From the NCBI RefSeq assembly GCF_020715565.1, contig NZ_CP085839.1:2790001-2854000 (forward strand): 64,000 bases of DNA, given 5' to 3'. The notes below the pieces were generated by a model. The model was given only the letters and a program-made list of their open reading frames with translations. It was not told where the DNA came from and made no database searches. Below are positions 1 through 8,308 of this stretch, piece after piece (position 1 is the first letter of the stretch; the number at the start of each line of letters is the position of its first letter). This stretch comes from Nocardioides sp. Kera G14. Its GTDB lineage: Bacteria; Actinomycetota; Actinomycetes; Propionibacteriales; Nocardioidaceae. The translations under genes and the position numbers were made by a program.

Positions 1-543
1 GGTCACCGAGCCGACCAGGTCGGGCAACAGAAAGCCCACCCCCTGCCCCGGCCCGATGTGGTTGAACGGCCGCACCGTCACGACGTCGAGTCCCCGACGC
101 CGGTAGTAGGAAGCCTGCAACTCCGTGAGGAGTTTGGAGACGACGTAGGGCGAGGACGCGACGGTCGGCGCGGATTCAGCGATCCCGGTGCCAGGTGCGT
201 AGACCGCACCCGTCGAGACATTGAGCAGGCGGACAGGCCTACCGCCGACGAGCAGCGCCTCACAGAGCGACGTGACGGGAGCGCTGTTCGCCTCGAGATA
301 ACGCTGGGGAGCGTCGAAGGATGGACCTACTGCCGCCAGGGCCGCGAGGTGGACGACCGCGTCAACGTGACCCACCTCCGCGGCCGGCCAGCCTTCGATC
401 AAGTCGGCCCGGACATACCCGGAGGCGCCCTCCGGCCCCTCCGGCTCTCGACCGACCCCGAGGACCTCGTGACCAGCGCCCACCAGCTCGTGGGTTAGGT
501 GCCGACCGACGAACCCGCTCGCGCCGGTGACGGCTACCCTCAT
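1..543 (-). CDS. NAD-dependent epimerase/dehydratase, GDP-6-deoxy-D-mannose reductase-like (C-terminus beyond window)
   Basis: The 181 visible residues are an extended short-chain dehydrogenase. The N-terminus has a GxxGxxG nucleotide-binding loop (TGASGFVG, residues 6-13), a serine in VSTGAVY and the catalytic YVVSK pair. The rest of the gene lies left of position 1. Its ATG at 543 overlaps the stop of the upstream gmd gene by 4 nt (ATGA), so the two are probably translationally coupled. With gmd immediately upstream, the likely job is reduction of GDP-4-keto-6-deoxy-D-mannose to GDP-D-rhamnose. Reductase versus epimerase cannot be settled from the fragment, so the substrate is inferred from context. 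Confidence 0.8.
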   Translation of the reverse strand, partial: MRVAVTGASGFVGRHLTHELVGAGHEVLGVGREPEGPEGASGYVRADLIEGWPAAEVGHVDAVVHLAALAAVGPSFDAPQRYLEANSAPVTSLCEALLVGGRPVRLLNVSTGAVYAPGTGIAESAPTVASSPYVVSKLLTELQASYYRRRGLDVVTVRPFNHIGPGQGVGFLLPDLVGSVT

Positions 544-1532
544 CGATTCGGATCCGTGACCTTCAAGTCGTGCTGCACCATCCGGGAGACCAAGCCCGGG
601 AAGTCCACGTCGCGCTTCCAGCCGAGGTCCGTCTCGGCCTTGGTCGGGTCGCCGAGGAGGATGTCCACCTCGGCGGGACGCATGAACTCAGGGTTCTGCT
701 GAACGTAGGGACGCCAGTCATCGACGCCGATCTCCTCGAACGCGAGGGTCAGGAACTCCTCGATGGAGTGGGTCTCGCCGGTCGCGAGCACGAAGTCGTC
801 GGCCTCGTCGTGCTGCAACATCTGCCACATGCCACGGACATAGTCGCCCGCGTAGCCCCAGTCGCGCTTCGGCCACAGGTCTCCGAGCTCGATGTGGTCT
901 TGCAGCCCGTGGTGGATGCGCGCCACGGCGTCGGTGATCTTGCGGGTCACGAACTCGACTCCGCGGCGCTCGCCCTCGTGGTTGAAGAGGATGCCGCACG
1001 CGACGAACATGCCGTAGGACTCTCGGTAGTTCTTGGCGATCCAGTGCGCATAGAGCTTGGCCACGCCGTACGGACTGCGTGGGTGGAACAAAGACATTTC
1101 GTTGTAACCCTTGCCGGGCCGGTTGTAGTCAAGGCCACCGAACATCTCCGAGGTCGAAGCTTGGTAGAACCGCACCTCCTCCGCACGTCCCGTCTGGCGA
1201 ATCGCTTCGAGGAGGTTCAGCACGCCCTTGGCTGTGATGTCAGCAGTCAGTTGCGGATTGCGGAAGGAGTAACCGACGTGGCTGATCGCACCGAGGTTGT
1301 AAACCTCGTCGGCGTCGGAGGTCTTGAGAGCCCCCAAGAGCGAGCTCGGGTCGGTGAGATCTGCTTCGACAAGGTGGACGAACGGAAACTCCGCGACGAA
1401 GGCCTCCCTTCGAGCGTTCCGCTGGCCCCGGATCAATCCGAAGACCTCGTAACCCTTCTCATTCAGCAACTCGGACAGGTGCTGGCCGTCCTGGCCCGTG
1501 ATGCCCGTGATAAGAGCCCGCTTCGATGTCAT
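540..1532 (-). CDS. gmd: GDP-mannose 4,6-dehydratase
   Basis: This 330-aa extended SDR converts GDP-D-mannose to GDP-4-keto-6-deoxy-D-mannose. The start carries TGITGQDG, the form of the Rossmann loop characteristic of Gmd. Further motifs are STSEMFG (catalytic Ser/Thr), SPYGVAK (Tyr and Lys) and NHEGERRG. The ATG at 1532 gives a family-typical N-terminus (MTSKRALITG); an in-frame ATG at 1565 would add 11 unlikely residues. No strong ribosome binding site is visible before either. The gene overlaps the following reductase gene by 4 nt. The pair starts a sugar-nucleotide module that continues left of the window. Confidence 0.93.
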   Translation of the reverse strand: MTSKRALITGITGQDGQHLSELLNEKGYEVFGLIRGQRNARREAFVAEFPFVHLVEADLTDPSSLLGALKTSDADEVYNLGAISHVGYSFRNPQLTADITAKGVLNLLEAIRQTGRAEEVRFYQASTSEMFGGLDYNRPGKGYNEMSLFHPRSPYGVAKLYAHWIAKNYRESYGMFVACGILFNHEGERRGVEFVTRKITDAVARIHHGLQDHIELGDLWPKRDWGYAGDYVRGMWQMLQHDEADDFVLATGETHSIEEFLTLAFEEIGVDDWRPYVQQNPEFMRPAEVDILLGDPTKAETDLGWKRDVDFPGLVSRMVQHDLKVTDPNR

Positions 1533-1681
1533 GGAGGGATGATAGCGACGCAGCGCGCGTGGCATGAGGTTGCATCGAGCGCCGAGTGGTCTTCTTCACA
1601 TACTCCCACCGAGCGCGCCATGGGGATACCGGACCGCTAGGCTCCCTTATCGGCAAGCGACCGTTCGGCGGAGGGGGGAAG

Positions 1682-2821
1682 GTGGGAGCGACCACGTGGC
1701 AGATTGCGCTCGCCATGATCACTCTTCTGTGCTGGACCTTGGTCATTTACCCCTACGCTCTTTACCCCTTCATCCTTCGTCTCCTTCCCCGAGCCGACAT
1801 CCAGCCATCCGGCGTGCTCCCGTCGACTGTGACACTGCAGTTCTGTGCCTTCAACGAGGGCGCCGTGCTCCAGGAGAAGCTTGACAACATCGAGGTCCTC
1901 AAGGAACGGCACCCCGGTCTGGAGGTGCTGGCCTACGACGACGGCTCGACCGATCACACCCGCGACATGCTCGCCTCCCGGCCCGACCTGCTCCAGGTCA
2001 TCGACGGCGCCGGCCGCACCGGCAAGGCGCATGGCATGAAGCGGCTTGCCGCGATGGCCACCGGAGACATCCTCGTCTTCACCGATGCCAACGTCCTCCT
2101 GCAGGACGATGCGATCGACCGGCTGCTCGCCTGGTACGAGGACCCCGAGGTAGGCGGCGTGTGCGGGACGTTGCGTTACATCAACCCGGGTGAGAGCGCG
2201 ACCGCCTCGGTGGGGGGCGCCTACTGGCGGCTCGAGGAGAAGCTGAAAGCGCTCGAGTCTCGCACCGGCAACGTGATGGGCGCCGACGGCTCCATCTTCT
2301 CCTTGCGCCGCGAGCTGTACCCGAGCTTTCCCGACACAGTCCTCGACGACCTTACGGTGTCGATGGCCTCCGTCTTCGCGGGTAGGCGCCTTCTGAAGGT
2401 CGATGACGTTGTCGCGTTCGAGCGTCTGGTCTCCGGAAGACAGGACGAATTCGCTCGCAAGGTGCGCATCGCCGCCCGCGCCTTCCACACCCACCTCTAC
2501 CTCCGACCGCAACTGCGGGCGATGGGCAGGCTCGACAAGTTCAAGTACCGCTCGCGAAAGCTGGTCCGCTGGTTCGGGGGACTCTTCCTCATTGTGGGAG
2601 CCCTCTCCGCGTTCCTCCTCGCTGCCACATTCTCGCCCTGGGCGGGACTCGGGTTCGCCGTGGTTCTGGCAGCAGCGGCATTCGCGGGCTCGCGCATCCA
2701 CAACGGGCCGGCCGGCCTTGTCACGGAGACCGTGCTGGCTCTGCTCGCCACGCTCATCGGCGTCCTGAAGGCGGCGCGGGGGCAGACTTTCGTCACCTGG
2801 TCGCCGGCGAAGTCACGATAG
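1682..2821 (+). CDS. Membrane-associated family 2 glycosyltransferase
   Basis: This 379-aa protein has an N-terminal hydrophobic segment (about residues 3-30), a GT-A catalytic domain and three C-terminal hydrophobic segments (about 300-378). Catalytic-domain motifs are CAFNEG near the start, YDDGSTD, the metal-binding FTDAN, GADGSIF and LDDLTV, with RQDEFARK downstream. This layout matches processive or membrane-docked GT2 enzymes. I chose the GTG at 1682 because a GGAGGGGGG tract ends a few bases before it; an ATG at 1586 would place unlikely sequence in front. The gene is divergent from gmd and heads the plus-strand polysaccharide run. The sugar transferred is not predictable. Confidence 0.85.
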   Translation: MGATTWQIALAMITLLCWTLVIYPYALYPFILRLLPRADIQPSGVLPSTVTLQFCAFNEGAVLQEKLDNIEVLKERHPGLEVLAYDDGSTDHTRDMLASRPDLLQVIDGAGRTGKAHGMKRLAAMATGDILVFTDANVLLQDDAIDRLLAWYEDPEVGGVCGTLRYINPGESATASVGGAYWRLEEKLKALESRTGNVMGADGSIFSLRRELYPSFPDTVLDDLTVSMASVFAGRRLLKVDDVVAFERLVSGRQDEFARKVRIAARAFHTHLYLRPQLRAMGRLDKFKYRSRKLVRWFGGLFLIVGALSAFLLAATFSPWAGLGFAVVLAAAAFAGSRIHNGPAGLVTETVLALLATLIGVLKAARGQTFVTWSPAKSR

Positions 2822-2829
2822 GGTTTAGA

Positions 2830-4047
2830 GTGCCCACTTCCGAGCGGCGGCCGCGCGTTCTTTACCTGAGCCAGGTGTTTCCCTACCCTCCCGCCGTGGC
2901 CGGAGACGCGGTCTACAGCCAAGGGATCATCGAAGCGTGGTCGGCCTTCGCTGACCTGACGGTGCTCTGCGCCGACAGCGGTGCTGACCCCTCGGTCGGC
3001 ACCGACGAGGTCGCGTGGCACATCGTCGGTCCCCAGCGCTCGGGCCGCGCGGCCTCGGTGCCGTCGCGCTTCCCGCTGATCGCGTGGAAGGGCGCCACAC
3101 GCCAGTATCGGAAGAAGCTCGGCGAGTTGCTGCAGGATCCCGGTTGGGACGCCATCGTGCTCGACAACCTCGGGCTCACCCACGCACTGCCGAAGGCCGA
3201 GGCGTACCGCCGGCAGCATCCCGATACGCGGATCGTCTACGTCTCCATCGAGTGGGAGTATCCCACTCGCGCCGGCAAGTACGACTCATACCAGATGAGC
3301 AGGGTGAAGCGGTTCGCCGCGACGCTGGACCTGGCCAAGGTCCGACGCTGGGAGGAGGCGCTGATCAGGCGCAGTGACATTGTCACCGTGATCAACCCCT
3401 CCGATCTGGAGCCGTTCCGGCGGATCGACGCCTCCCGGAAGTACCTCACCGTCCTGCCCGGCTACTCGGGCCCGGTGGCGGCCGACCGCGACATCACCGA
3501 TGCCGTTCCTCGCCGCGTGCTGATCCTCGGAGGCCGCCGCCCGGAGCAGAAGCAGCAGGTTCTGCTCGACTGGCTCGCCGTAAGCAACGAGGCGATCAGT
3601 ACCGCTGGGATCGAGGTGGTGGTCGTCGGCGACATCCCCGACGACCTGCGCACTCGCGTCGAGAGCACCTACCCCGACGTCGTCGTACTGGGATTCACCG
3701 ACCATCTCGATGAGCTCATCGCAGAGGCGCGAGCGGGCCTGATCGTCGATACGCTCGGCAGTGGCTTCAAGCTCAGGCTCCTCTCCCACGTCTTCCAGCG
3801 CCTGCCGATCGTCGGCCTCAGCGATGCAATCGACGGCCTCCCCACGCCCGAGGGCGAGGGATACCTGGCGGCCCCGACGCTCGTCGAGCTCGTCGAGCTC
3901 GTCTGCCAGGCAGTCGACAGGCCAGAGCAGCTCGACGCCGTCCAGAAGCGCGCCTTCACAGACTGTGACTCGCAGTTCTCGTGGGCCCAGCGCGGTGAGT
4001 TGCTCGCCTCGCTGCTCGACCCGACCGCAGAAGACAACTTGGTGTAA
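2830..4047 (+). CDS. Glycosyltransferase, GT-B fold (group 1/GT4-like)
   Basis: This 405-aa soluble protein starts PRVLYLSQVFPYPP, typical of GT-B transferases, then AGDAVYSQG. The second half holds RRVLILGGRRPEQK and VVVLGFTDHLDELIAEARAGL, like the donor-binding domain of group 1 glycosyltransferases. The usual E-x7-E signature is not clear, so the exact CAZy family is uncertain. The start is a GTG at 2830, 8 nt after the previous stop, with only a weak ribosome binding site. Position in the run suggests cytoplasmic assembly of the lipid-linked repeat unit. Confidence 0.75.
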   Translation: MPTSERRPRVLYLSQVFPYPPAVAGDAVYSQGIIEAWSAFADLTVLCADSGADPSVGTDEVAWHIVGPQRSGRAASVPSRFPLIAWKGATRQYRKKLGELLQDPGWDAIVLDNLGLTHALPKAEAYRRQHPDTRIVYVSIEWEYPTRAGKYDSYQMSRVKRFAATLDLAKVRRWEEALIRRSDIVTVINPSDLEPFRRIDASRKYLTVLPGYSGPVAADRDITDAVPRRVLILGGRRPEQKQQVLLDWLAVSNEAISTAGIEVVVVGDIPDDLRTRVESTYPDVVVLGFTDHLDELIAEARAGLIVDTLGSGFKLRLLSHVFQRLPIVGLSDAIDGLPTPEGEGYLAAPTLVELVELVCQAVDRPEQLDAVQKRAFTDCDSQFSWAQRGELLASLLDPTAEDNLV

Positions 4048-4072
4048 CAGTGCACGAGGAAGGTGAACAACC

Positions 4073-4849
4073 ATGAAGGTGGTCATTCTCGCCGGCGGCT
4101 TGGGAACGCGCCTCGCCGAAGAGACGTCCGTCCGACCGAAGCCCATGGTGGAGGTGGGCGGGTTCCCCATCCTCTGGCACATCATGAAGATGTACTCCGC
4201 CCACGGGCTGAATGACTTCGTCGTCTGCCTCGGCTACAAGGGCTACTACATCAAGGAGTACTTCGTGAACTACGCGATGCACAACTCCTCGATCGAGGTC
4301 GACATCAAGAACCGATCGGTCAGCTATCTCACTGAAGGGGACCTCCCTAACTGGAAGATCCAGCTCATCGACACCGGTGCCGAATCCCTCACCGGCGGGC
4401 GGCTCAAACGCGTCCGGCCCTACCTCCCCGATGATGAGCCGTTCTGCATGACGTACGGCGACGGCGTGGCCGACGTAGACCTGACAGCTCTGATCGCCTT
4501 CCACAAGGAGCACGGACTGGACGCGACCCTGACCGCGGTCCGTCCGTCGGGCCGATTCGGCTCGACCGTGATCACCGACGGACGGGTGCAGAAGTTCGAA
4601 GAGAAGCCGGCCGGCGACGGCGCTCAGATCAACGGCGGATTCTTTGTGCTCCAGCCGCACGTTCTCGATCGGATCGAGGGTGACCACACGATCTGGGAGC
4701 GCGAGCCACTCGAGGGGCTGGCCCAGGACGGCCAGCTCGCCGCCTTCGAACACAACGGCTTCTGGCAGCCGATGGACACCCTGCGGGACAAGATGCACCT
4801 GGAGGAACTGTGGACCGAGGGCGACGCTCCCTGGAAGATCTGGGACTGA
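4073..4849 (+). CDS. rfbF: Glucose-1-phosphate cytidylyltransferase
   Basis: This 258-aa nucleotidyltransferase makes CDP-glucose from CTP and glucose-1-phosphate. The N-terminus has LAGGLGTRLAEET then RPKPMVEVGG, the activator and substrate-binding signature of this family. CLGYKG, YGDGVADVD, INGGFFVL and WQPMDTLRDK follow, and the last segment is highly characteristic of RfbF. The length matches the family. The next gene, CDP-glucose dehydratase, starts 2 nt after the stop, which supports the CDP-sugar assignment over a dTDP- or UDP-sugar enzyme. Confidence 0.96.
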   Translation: MKVVILAGGLGTRLAEETSVRPKPMVEVGGFPILWHIMKMYSAHGLNDFVVCLGYKGYYIKEYFVNYAMHNSSIEVDIKNRSVSYLTEGDLPNWKIQLIDTGAESLTGGRLKRVRPYLPDDEPFCMTYGDGVADVDLTALIAFHKEHGLDATLTAVRPSGRFGSTVITDGRVQKFEEKPAGDGAQINGGFFVLQPHVLDRIEGDHTIWEREPLEGLAQDGQLAAFEHNGFWQPMDTLRDKMHLEELWTEGDAPWKIWD

Positions 4850-4851
4850 GC

Positions 4852-5940
4852 ATGCCGACTCGAGAATTCTGGGCCGGCCAGCGCGTCTTCCTTACCGGCC
4901 ACACCGGCTTCAAGGGGAGCTGGGCCTCCCGCTGGTTGTCGAAGCTGGGCGCGACGCAGACCGGCTACGCCCTGGCGCCCGACTCCGAGCCGGCGTTGTT
5001 CCCGCTCCTGGACACACCGGGCCTGACCTCGGTGATCGGCGACATCCGCGACCCCGAGCCGTTGGCGGCCGCGGTCGCGGCCTGCGACCCGACCATTGCG
5101 ATCCACATGGCGGCCCAGCCGCTGGTGCGGCTCTCCTACCGCGAGCCGGCTGCGACGTACGCCACGAACGTGATGGGTACGCTCAATGTGCTGGAGGCGC
5201 TCCGCCACCACGCCCCGAGCCTCAAGGCCGTGCTTGTCATCACCACCGACAAGGTGTACGCGAATGACAACTCGGGTCATGCCTTCGTCGAGGAGGACCG
5301 CCTCGGTGGGCACGACCCGTATTCGAGTTCGAAGGCAGCGTGCGAGGAGGTCGTCTCCTCCTATCGCCAGAGCTTCTACGACGAGAAGGGTGTCCGCCTC
5401 GCTACGGCGCGTGCTGGCAATGTCATCGGTGGCGGCGACTGGTCGGAGGACCGACTCATCCCCGACATCTGGCGCGCCATGGATCGAGGTGAGGCCGTTG
5501 TTCTCCGCAACCCGGACTCCGTCCGCCCCTGGCAGCACGTACTCGACCCGGTCAGCGGCTATCTCGACTATGTCGAAGCCATGACCACCGATCAGTGGGC
5601 CACGCTGCCCCGGGCGCTCAACTTCGCCCCTGTGCCCGACAGTCCCATGACGGTCCGCGAGGTCACGGAATCGCTGGGTGACGCCATGGGGATCGAGCAC
5701 CCGTGGCTCCTTGCGGAGGGCGCCCAGCCCGTCGAGATGAAGCTCCTGACTCTGGACGCATCGCTGGCTAATCGGGCCATCGGATGGCGCCCGCGGCTCA
5801 CCGGTCGCGAGGCAGTCGAGTGGACCGCCGACTGGATCCGGGCCACCCGCGGCGGCGAGTCCGCGGAGGCGGCGGTCGACGCACAGATCCGGCAGTACGA
5901 AGAGCTCCTGAGCACCGACCAGTTGGGAGTTTCCCAGTGA
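4852..5940 (+). CDS. rfbG: CDP-glucose 4,6-dehydratase
   Basis: This 362-aa extended SDR converts CDP-D-glucose to CDP-4-keto-6-deoxy-D-glucose. Diagnostic sequence is FLTGHTGFKGSW at the N-terminus. HMAAQPLVRLSY, the catalytic TTDKVY, DPYSSSKAA (Tyr and Lys) and GNVIGGGDW follow, all strongly conserved in RfbG. The ATG at 4852 is 2 nt after the rfbF stop and gives the normal family length. The stop overlaps the GTG of the following epimerase-like gene by 4 nt. RfbF and RfbG together commit the cluster to a CDP-linked 6-deoxysugar. Confidence 0.96.
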   Translation: MPTREFWAGQRVFLTGHTGFKGSWASRWLSKLGATQTGYALAPDSEPALFPLLDTPGLTSVIGDIRDPEPLAAAVAACDPTIAIHMAAQPLVRLSYREPAATYATNVMGTLNVLEALRHHAPSLKAVLVITTDKVYANDNSGHAFVEEDRLGGHDPYSSSKAACEEVVSSYRQSFYDEKGVRLATARAGNVIGGGDWSEDRLIPDIWRAMDRGEAVVLRNPDSVRPWQHVLDPVSGYLDYVEAMTTDQWATLPRALNFAPVPDSPMTVREVTESLGDAMGIEHPWLLAEGAQPVEMKLLTLDASLANRAIGWRPRLTGREAVEWTADWIRATRGGESAEAAVDAQIRQYEELLSTDQLGVSQ

Positions 5941-6491
5941 AGTTCACCGAGACCAGCCTTCCGGGCGTCTTCACCATTGATCTAGAGCCCAGGGGCGACG
6001 ACCGAGGCTTCTTCGCCCGGATGTACGACGTCGGCGAGTTCGCTGAGCACGGCCTAGAGACGGACTACGTTCAGTTCAACACCTCATTCAGCCGGATCAA
6101 GCACACCTTCCGCGGCATGCATTACCAGCTCGGTGCGAGCGCCGAAGTGAAGGTGGTCAAGGTCATCCGCGGTGAGCTCGTGGACTTCGTCCTCGACCTG
6201 CGGGACGGCTCTCCGACCTTCGGGCAATGGACCTCCGTGACTCTCTCGGCAGAGAACCGGACGATGATCTACATCCCTCGCGGCTGCGCACACGGCTTCA
6301 TGTCGATGACCGAGGACGTCGAGATGCAGTACTTCGTGTCGAACTACTACGACCCTGCGGCCGAGCGCTGTGTGCGGTGGAACGATCCCATGTTCGATGT
6401 GACCCTTCCTGCCAAGCCGGCGATCATCTCCGACAAGGACGCCGGCGCCCCGGACTTCGATCCGGTGTGGCACTTGGGCCGAGAGTCCTGA
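5937..6491 (+). CDS. RmlC-like sugar 3,5-epimerase acting on a CDP-keto-sugar (predicted)
   Basis: This 184-aa cupin-type protein belongs to the dTDP-4-dehydrorhamnose 3,5-epimerase family. It keeps the catalytic His (H62 in FRGMHYQ), the second histidine in CAHGF and the tyrosine pair in SNYYDP, as well as SAENRTMIYIP and RWNDP. It sits inside a CDP-sugar module with no dTDP-rhamnose genes in view, so its probable substrate is CDP-4-keto-6-deoxyglucose (inference). A GGGAG element precedes the GTG start by 7 nt, and the start overlaps the rfbG stop (GTGA). Confidence 0.85.
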   Translation: MKFTETSLPGVFTIDLEPRGDDRGFFARMYDVGEFAEHGLETDYVQFNTSFSRIKHTFRGMHYQLGASAEVKVVKVIRGELVDFVLDLRDGSPTFGQWTSVTLSAENRTMIYIPRGCAHGFMSMTEDVEMQYFVSNYYDPAAERCVRWNDPMFDVTLPAKPAIISDKDAGAPDFDPVWHLGRES

Positions 6492-6495
6492 CGCC

Positions 6496-7389
6496 ATGCG
6501 CATTGCCCTGACTGGGTCCTCCGGCCTCATCGGGTCGGCCATGGCCCGCCATCTCTCTTCCGAACATGAGGTGATCACCCTCGGCCGCCGCGCCACAGCG
6601 GATATCCAGGTGGACCTTTCCGACCCCAGTGCCGTTGCCGCACTCGACCTTGGCGAGGTGAACGCGCTCGTCCACTGTGCAGGCGTGGTCGACGAGGACT
6701 TCCGCGACCATCCCGAAGCGGCCCTGCGGATGGCGGTGTTCGGCGCCGACGCCCTGGTCAAGGCAGCCGTCGCCTCTGGCGCGACCCACCTCGTCTACGT
6801 CTCCTCGGCGCACTCCTACGGTCCCTTCGTGGGAAAGGTCGACGAGTCGACACCTATCAACCCTGTCTCCGACTACGCCATCGCCCACTTCGCCACCGAG
6901 CAGGTCTTCCGGCGGCAGGTAAAGGAGGGCGTCGCAGGCGTTGCCTTGCGACCGTGTGCTGTCTTCGGCGATCTCCCCGACGCGAGCCAGTTCCGCCGCT
7001 GGTCGCTCATCCCGTTCTCGTTCGCCCGCGATGCAGTGCGCGACCACACGATCGTGATCAGGTCGACCGGTGAGCAGCGGCGGAACTATGTCGGCACAGA
7101 GGACATCGCCGCCTGCGGCACCCGCTGGCTCGGGAGCAACGCGGGCGGGTGGGGAGCCCTCAATCCGCTGGGGCAGCTCTCAGCGACGGTCTACGAGTTC
7201 GCCGAGCTCTGCGCCTCGCTCTCTGAGGAGCTCACCGGCATCCCTTGCGCGATCACACGCATGCCGCCCAGCGGCCGCACGGCGGGCGACGACTTCGAGT
7301 ACACCAGTCTTTCGGCCATCACCGACGGGACCCAGAGCGTGAGCGACACCACGAGGCGCCTGATGCAGGCCCTCCTGCAGGAGGTGTGA
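6496..7389 (+). CDS. SDR-family NAD(P)-dependent oxidoreductase, atypical YxxxH active site
   Basis: This 297-aa extended SDR has the Rossmann loop TGSSGLIGSA, HCAGVVD and the serine motif VSSAHSYG. The catalytic Tyr is present (Y127), but the residue four positions on, normally lysine, is histidine (H131, codon CAC at 6886-6888). It starts 4 nt after the epimerase-like gene, so it may reduce the epimerised CDP-4-keto sugar to the final CDP-6-deoxyhexose. The missing lysine makes activity, or the type of activity, uncertain. It could instead be an accessory or degenerate member. Confidence 0.75.
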   Translation: MRIALTGSSGLIGSAMARHLSSEHEVITLGRRATADIQVDLSDPSAVAALDLGEVNALVHCAGVVDEDFRDHPEAALRMAVFGADALVKAAVASGATHLVYVSSAHSYGPFVGKVDESTPINPVSDYAIAHFATEQVFRRQVKEGVAGVALRPCAVFGDLPDASQFRRWSLIPFSFARDAVRDHTIVIRSTGEQRRNYVGTEDIAACGTRWLGSNAGGWGALNPLGQLSATVYEFAELCASLSEELTGIPCAITRMPPSGRTAGDDFEYTSLSAITDGTQSVSDTTRRLMQALLQEV

Positions 7390-7396
7390 GCGACCG

Positions 7397-8308
7397 GTGC
7401 CCCGCCTGACCGTTGGACTCATCACCTACAACGGCGCCGCGCACATCCGGCGCGCCGTGGACAGCATCTTGGCCCAGACGTTCACCGACCTGGAGCTGCT
7501 CATCTTCGACAACGCCTCCACCGACGGGACGAGCGAGATCTGCGAGGAGTACGCCTCCGCGGATCCTCGTGTGCGCCATGTGCGTCATCCCGAGACGATC
7601 CCGCAGAGCGCCAACTTCCGGGGTGTGCTGCTCGCCGCCGAGACCGAGCTCTTCATGTGGGCGACCGATGACGACGTACGCGGGCCGAGCTTCGCCGCGG
7701 ACTGCATCGAGGCCCTCGACGCCCATCCCGACGCCGCCTTGGCCTGTACCGAGGCAGAGTTCCTCTCCCCCGACGGTTCCCGTGAGCGCGCGAGGGGGAC
7801 CTTCACCATCACCGGCACGCCGACCGACCGCGTGAGGGCCTACTTCCTGAATCCGCGGGACAGCTGCCGCCTCTTCGGTGTCTACCGGACCGAGCGCCTG
7901 AAGCGCGCCTACCCGGCGGACGTAAACGTCTTCGGCTACGACTGGCTGGTCGTCGGCCTCGCCATGCTCGAGGGCGACAGCATCGAGGTACCCAGCGTCG
8001 AACTGGTCCGCACGGCCAACCCGCCAGGAAAGTACTTCGAGCGATACGACCGCCACTTCGTGCGGGAGCCCGGCCTCATCGGTCGCGCCTCCTACCTGTT
8101 GCCACTGCTGCCGTTGACTCGCGCACTCAAGACCTACCTTCCGCGACGAGCGTGGCGCGCTGTCCGTTGGCGGCTCCTGCGCCTCAACCTCCACCAGTCA
8201 CTGATGCTCGTAAGGTGGAAATACCCCAGGTCCGGCGGCGCCTTCAATGCTGTACGCCGCATCGATCGCGCTCTTCGACGTAAGGATCGTGGTCGCCATG
8301 ATGCGTGA
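7397..8308 (+). CDS. Family 2 glycosyltransferase
   Basis: This 303-aa protein opens with a classic GT2 domain: VGLITYNGAAHIRRAVDSIL, then FDNASTDGT and the metal-binding WATDDDV. No transmembrane segment is obvious, and the C-terminus is basic. The start is a GTG at 7397, 7 nt after the preceding stop. The end overlaps the following acyltransferase by about 11 nt. It probably adds one sugar to the lipid-linked repeat; donor and acceptor are not predictable. Confidence 0.86.
   Translation: MPRLTVGLITYNGAAHIRRAVDSILAQTFTDLELLIFDNASTDGTSEICEEYASADPRVRHVRHPETIPQSANFRGVLLAAETELFMWATDDDVRGPSFAADCIEALDAHPDAALACTEAEFLSPDGSRERARGTFTITGTPTDRVRAYFLNPRDSCRLFGVYRTERLKRAYPADVNVFGYDWLVVGLAMLEGDSIEVPSVELVRTANPPGKYFERYDRHFVREPGLIGRASYLLPLLPLTRALKTYLPRRAWRAVRWRLLRLNLHQSLMLVRWKYPRSGGAFNAVRRIDRALRRKDRGRHDA

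Noticed and set aside
570..1640. 356-residue open frame antisense to gmd
   Set aside because: Shadow of gmd; no motifs, and it overlaps the divergent glycosyltransferase promoter.
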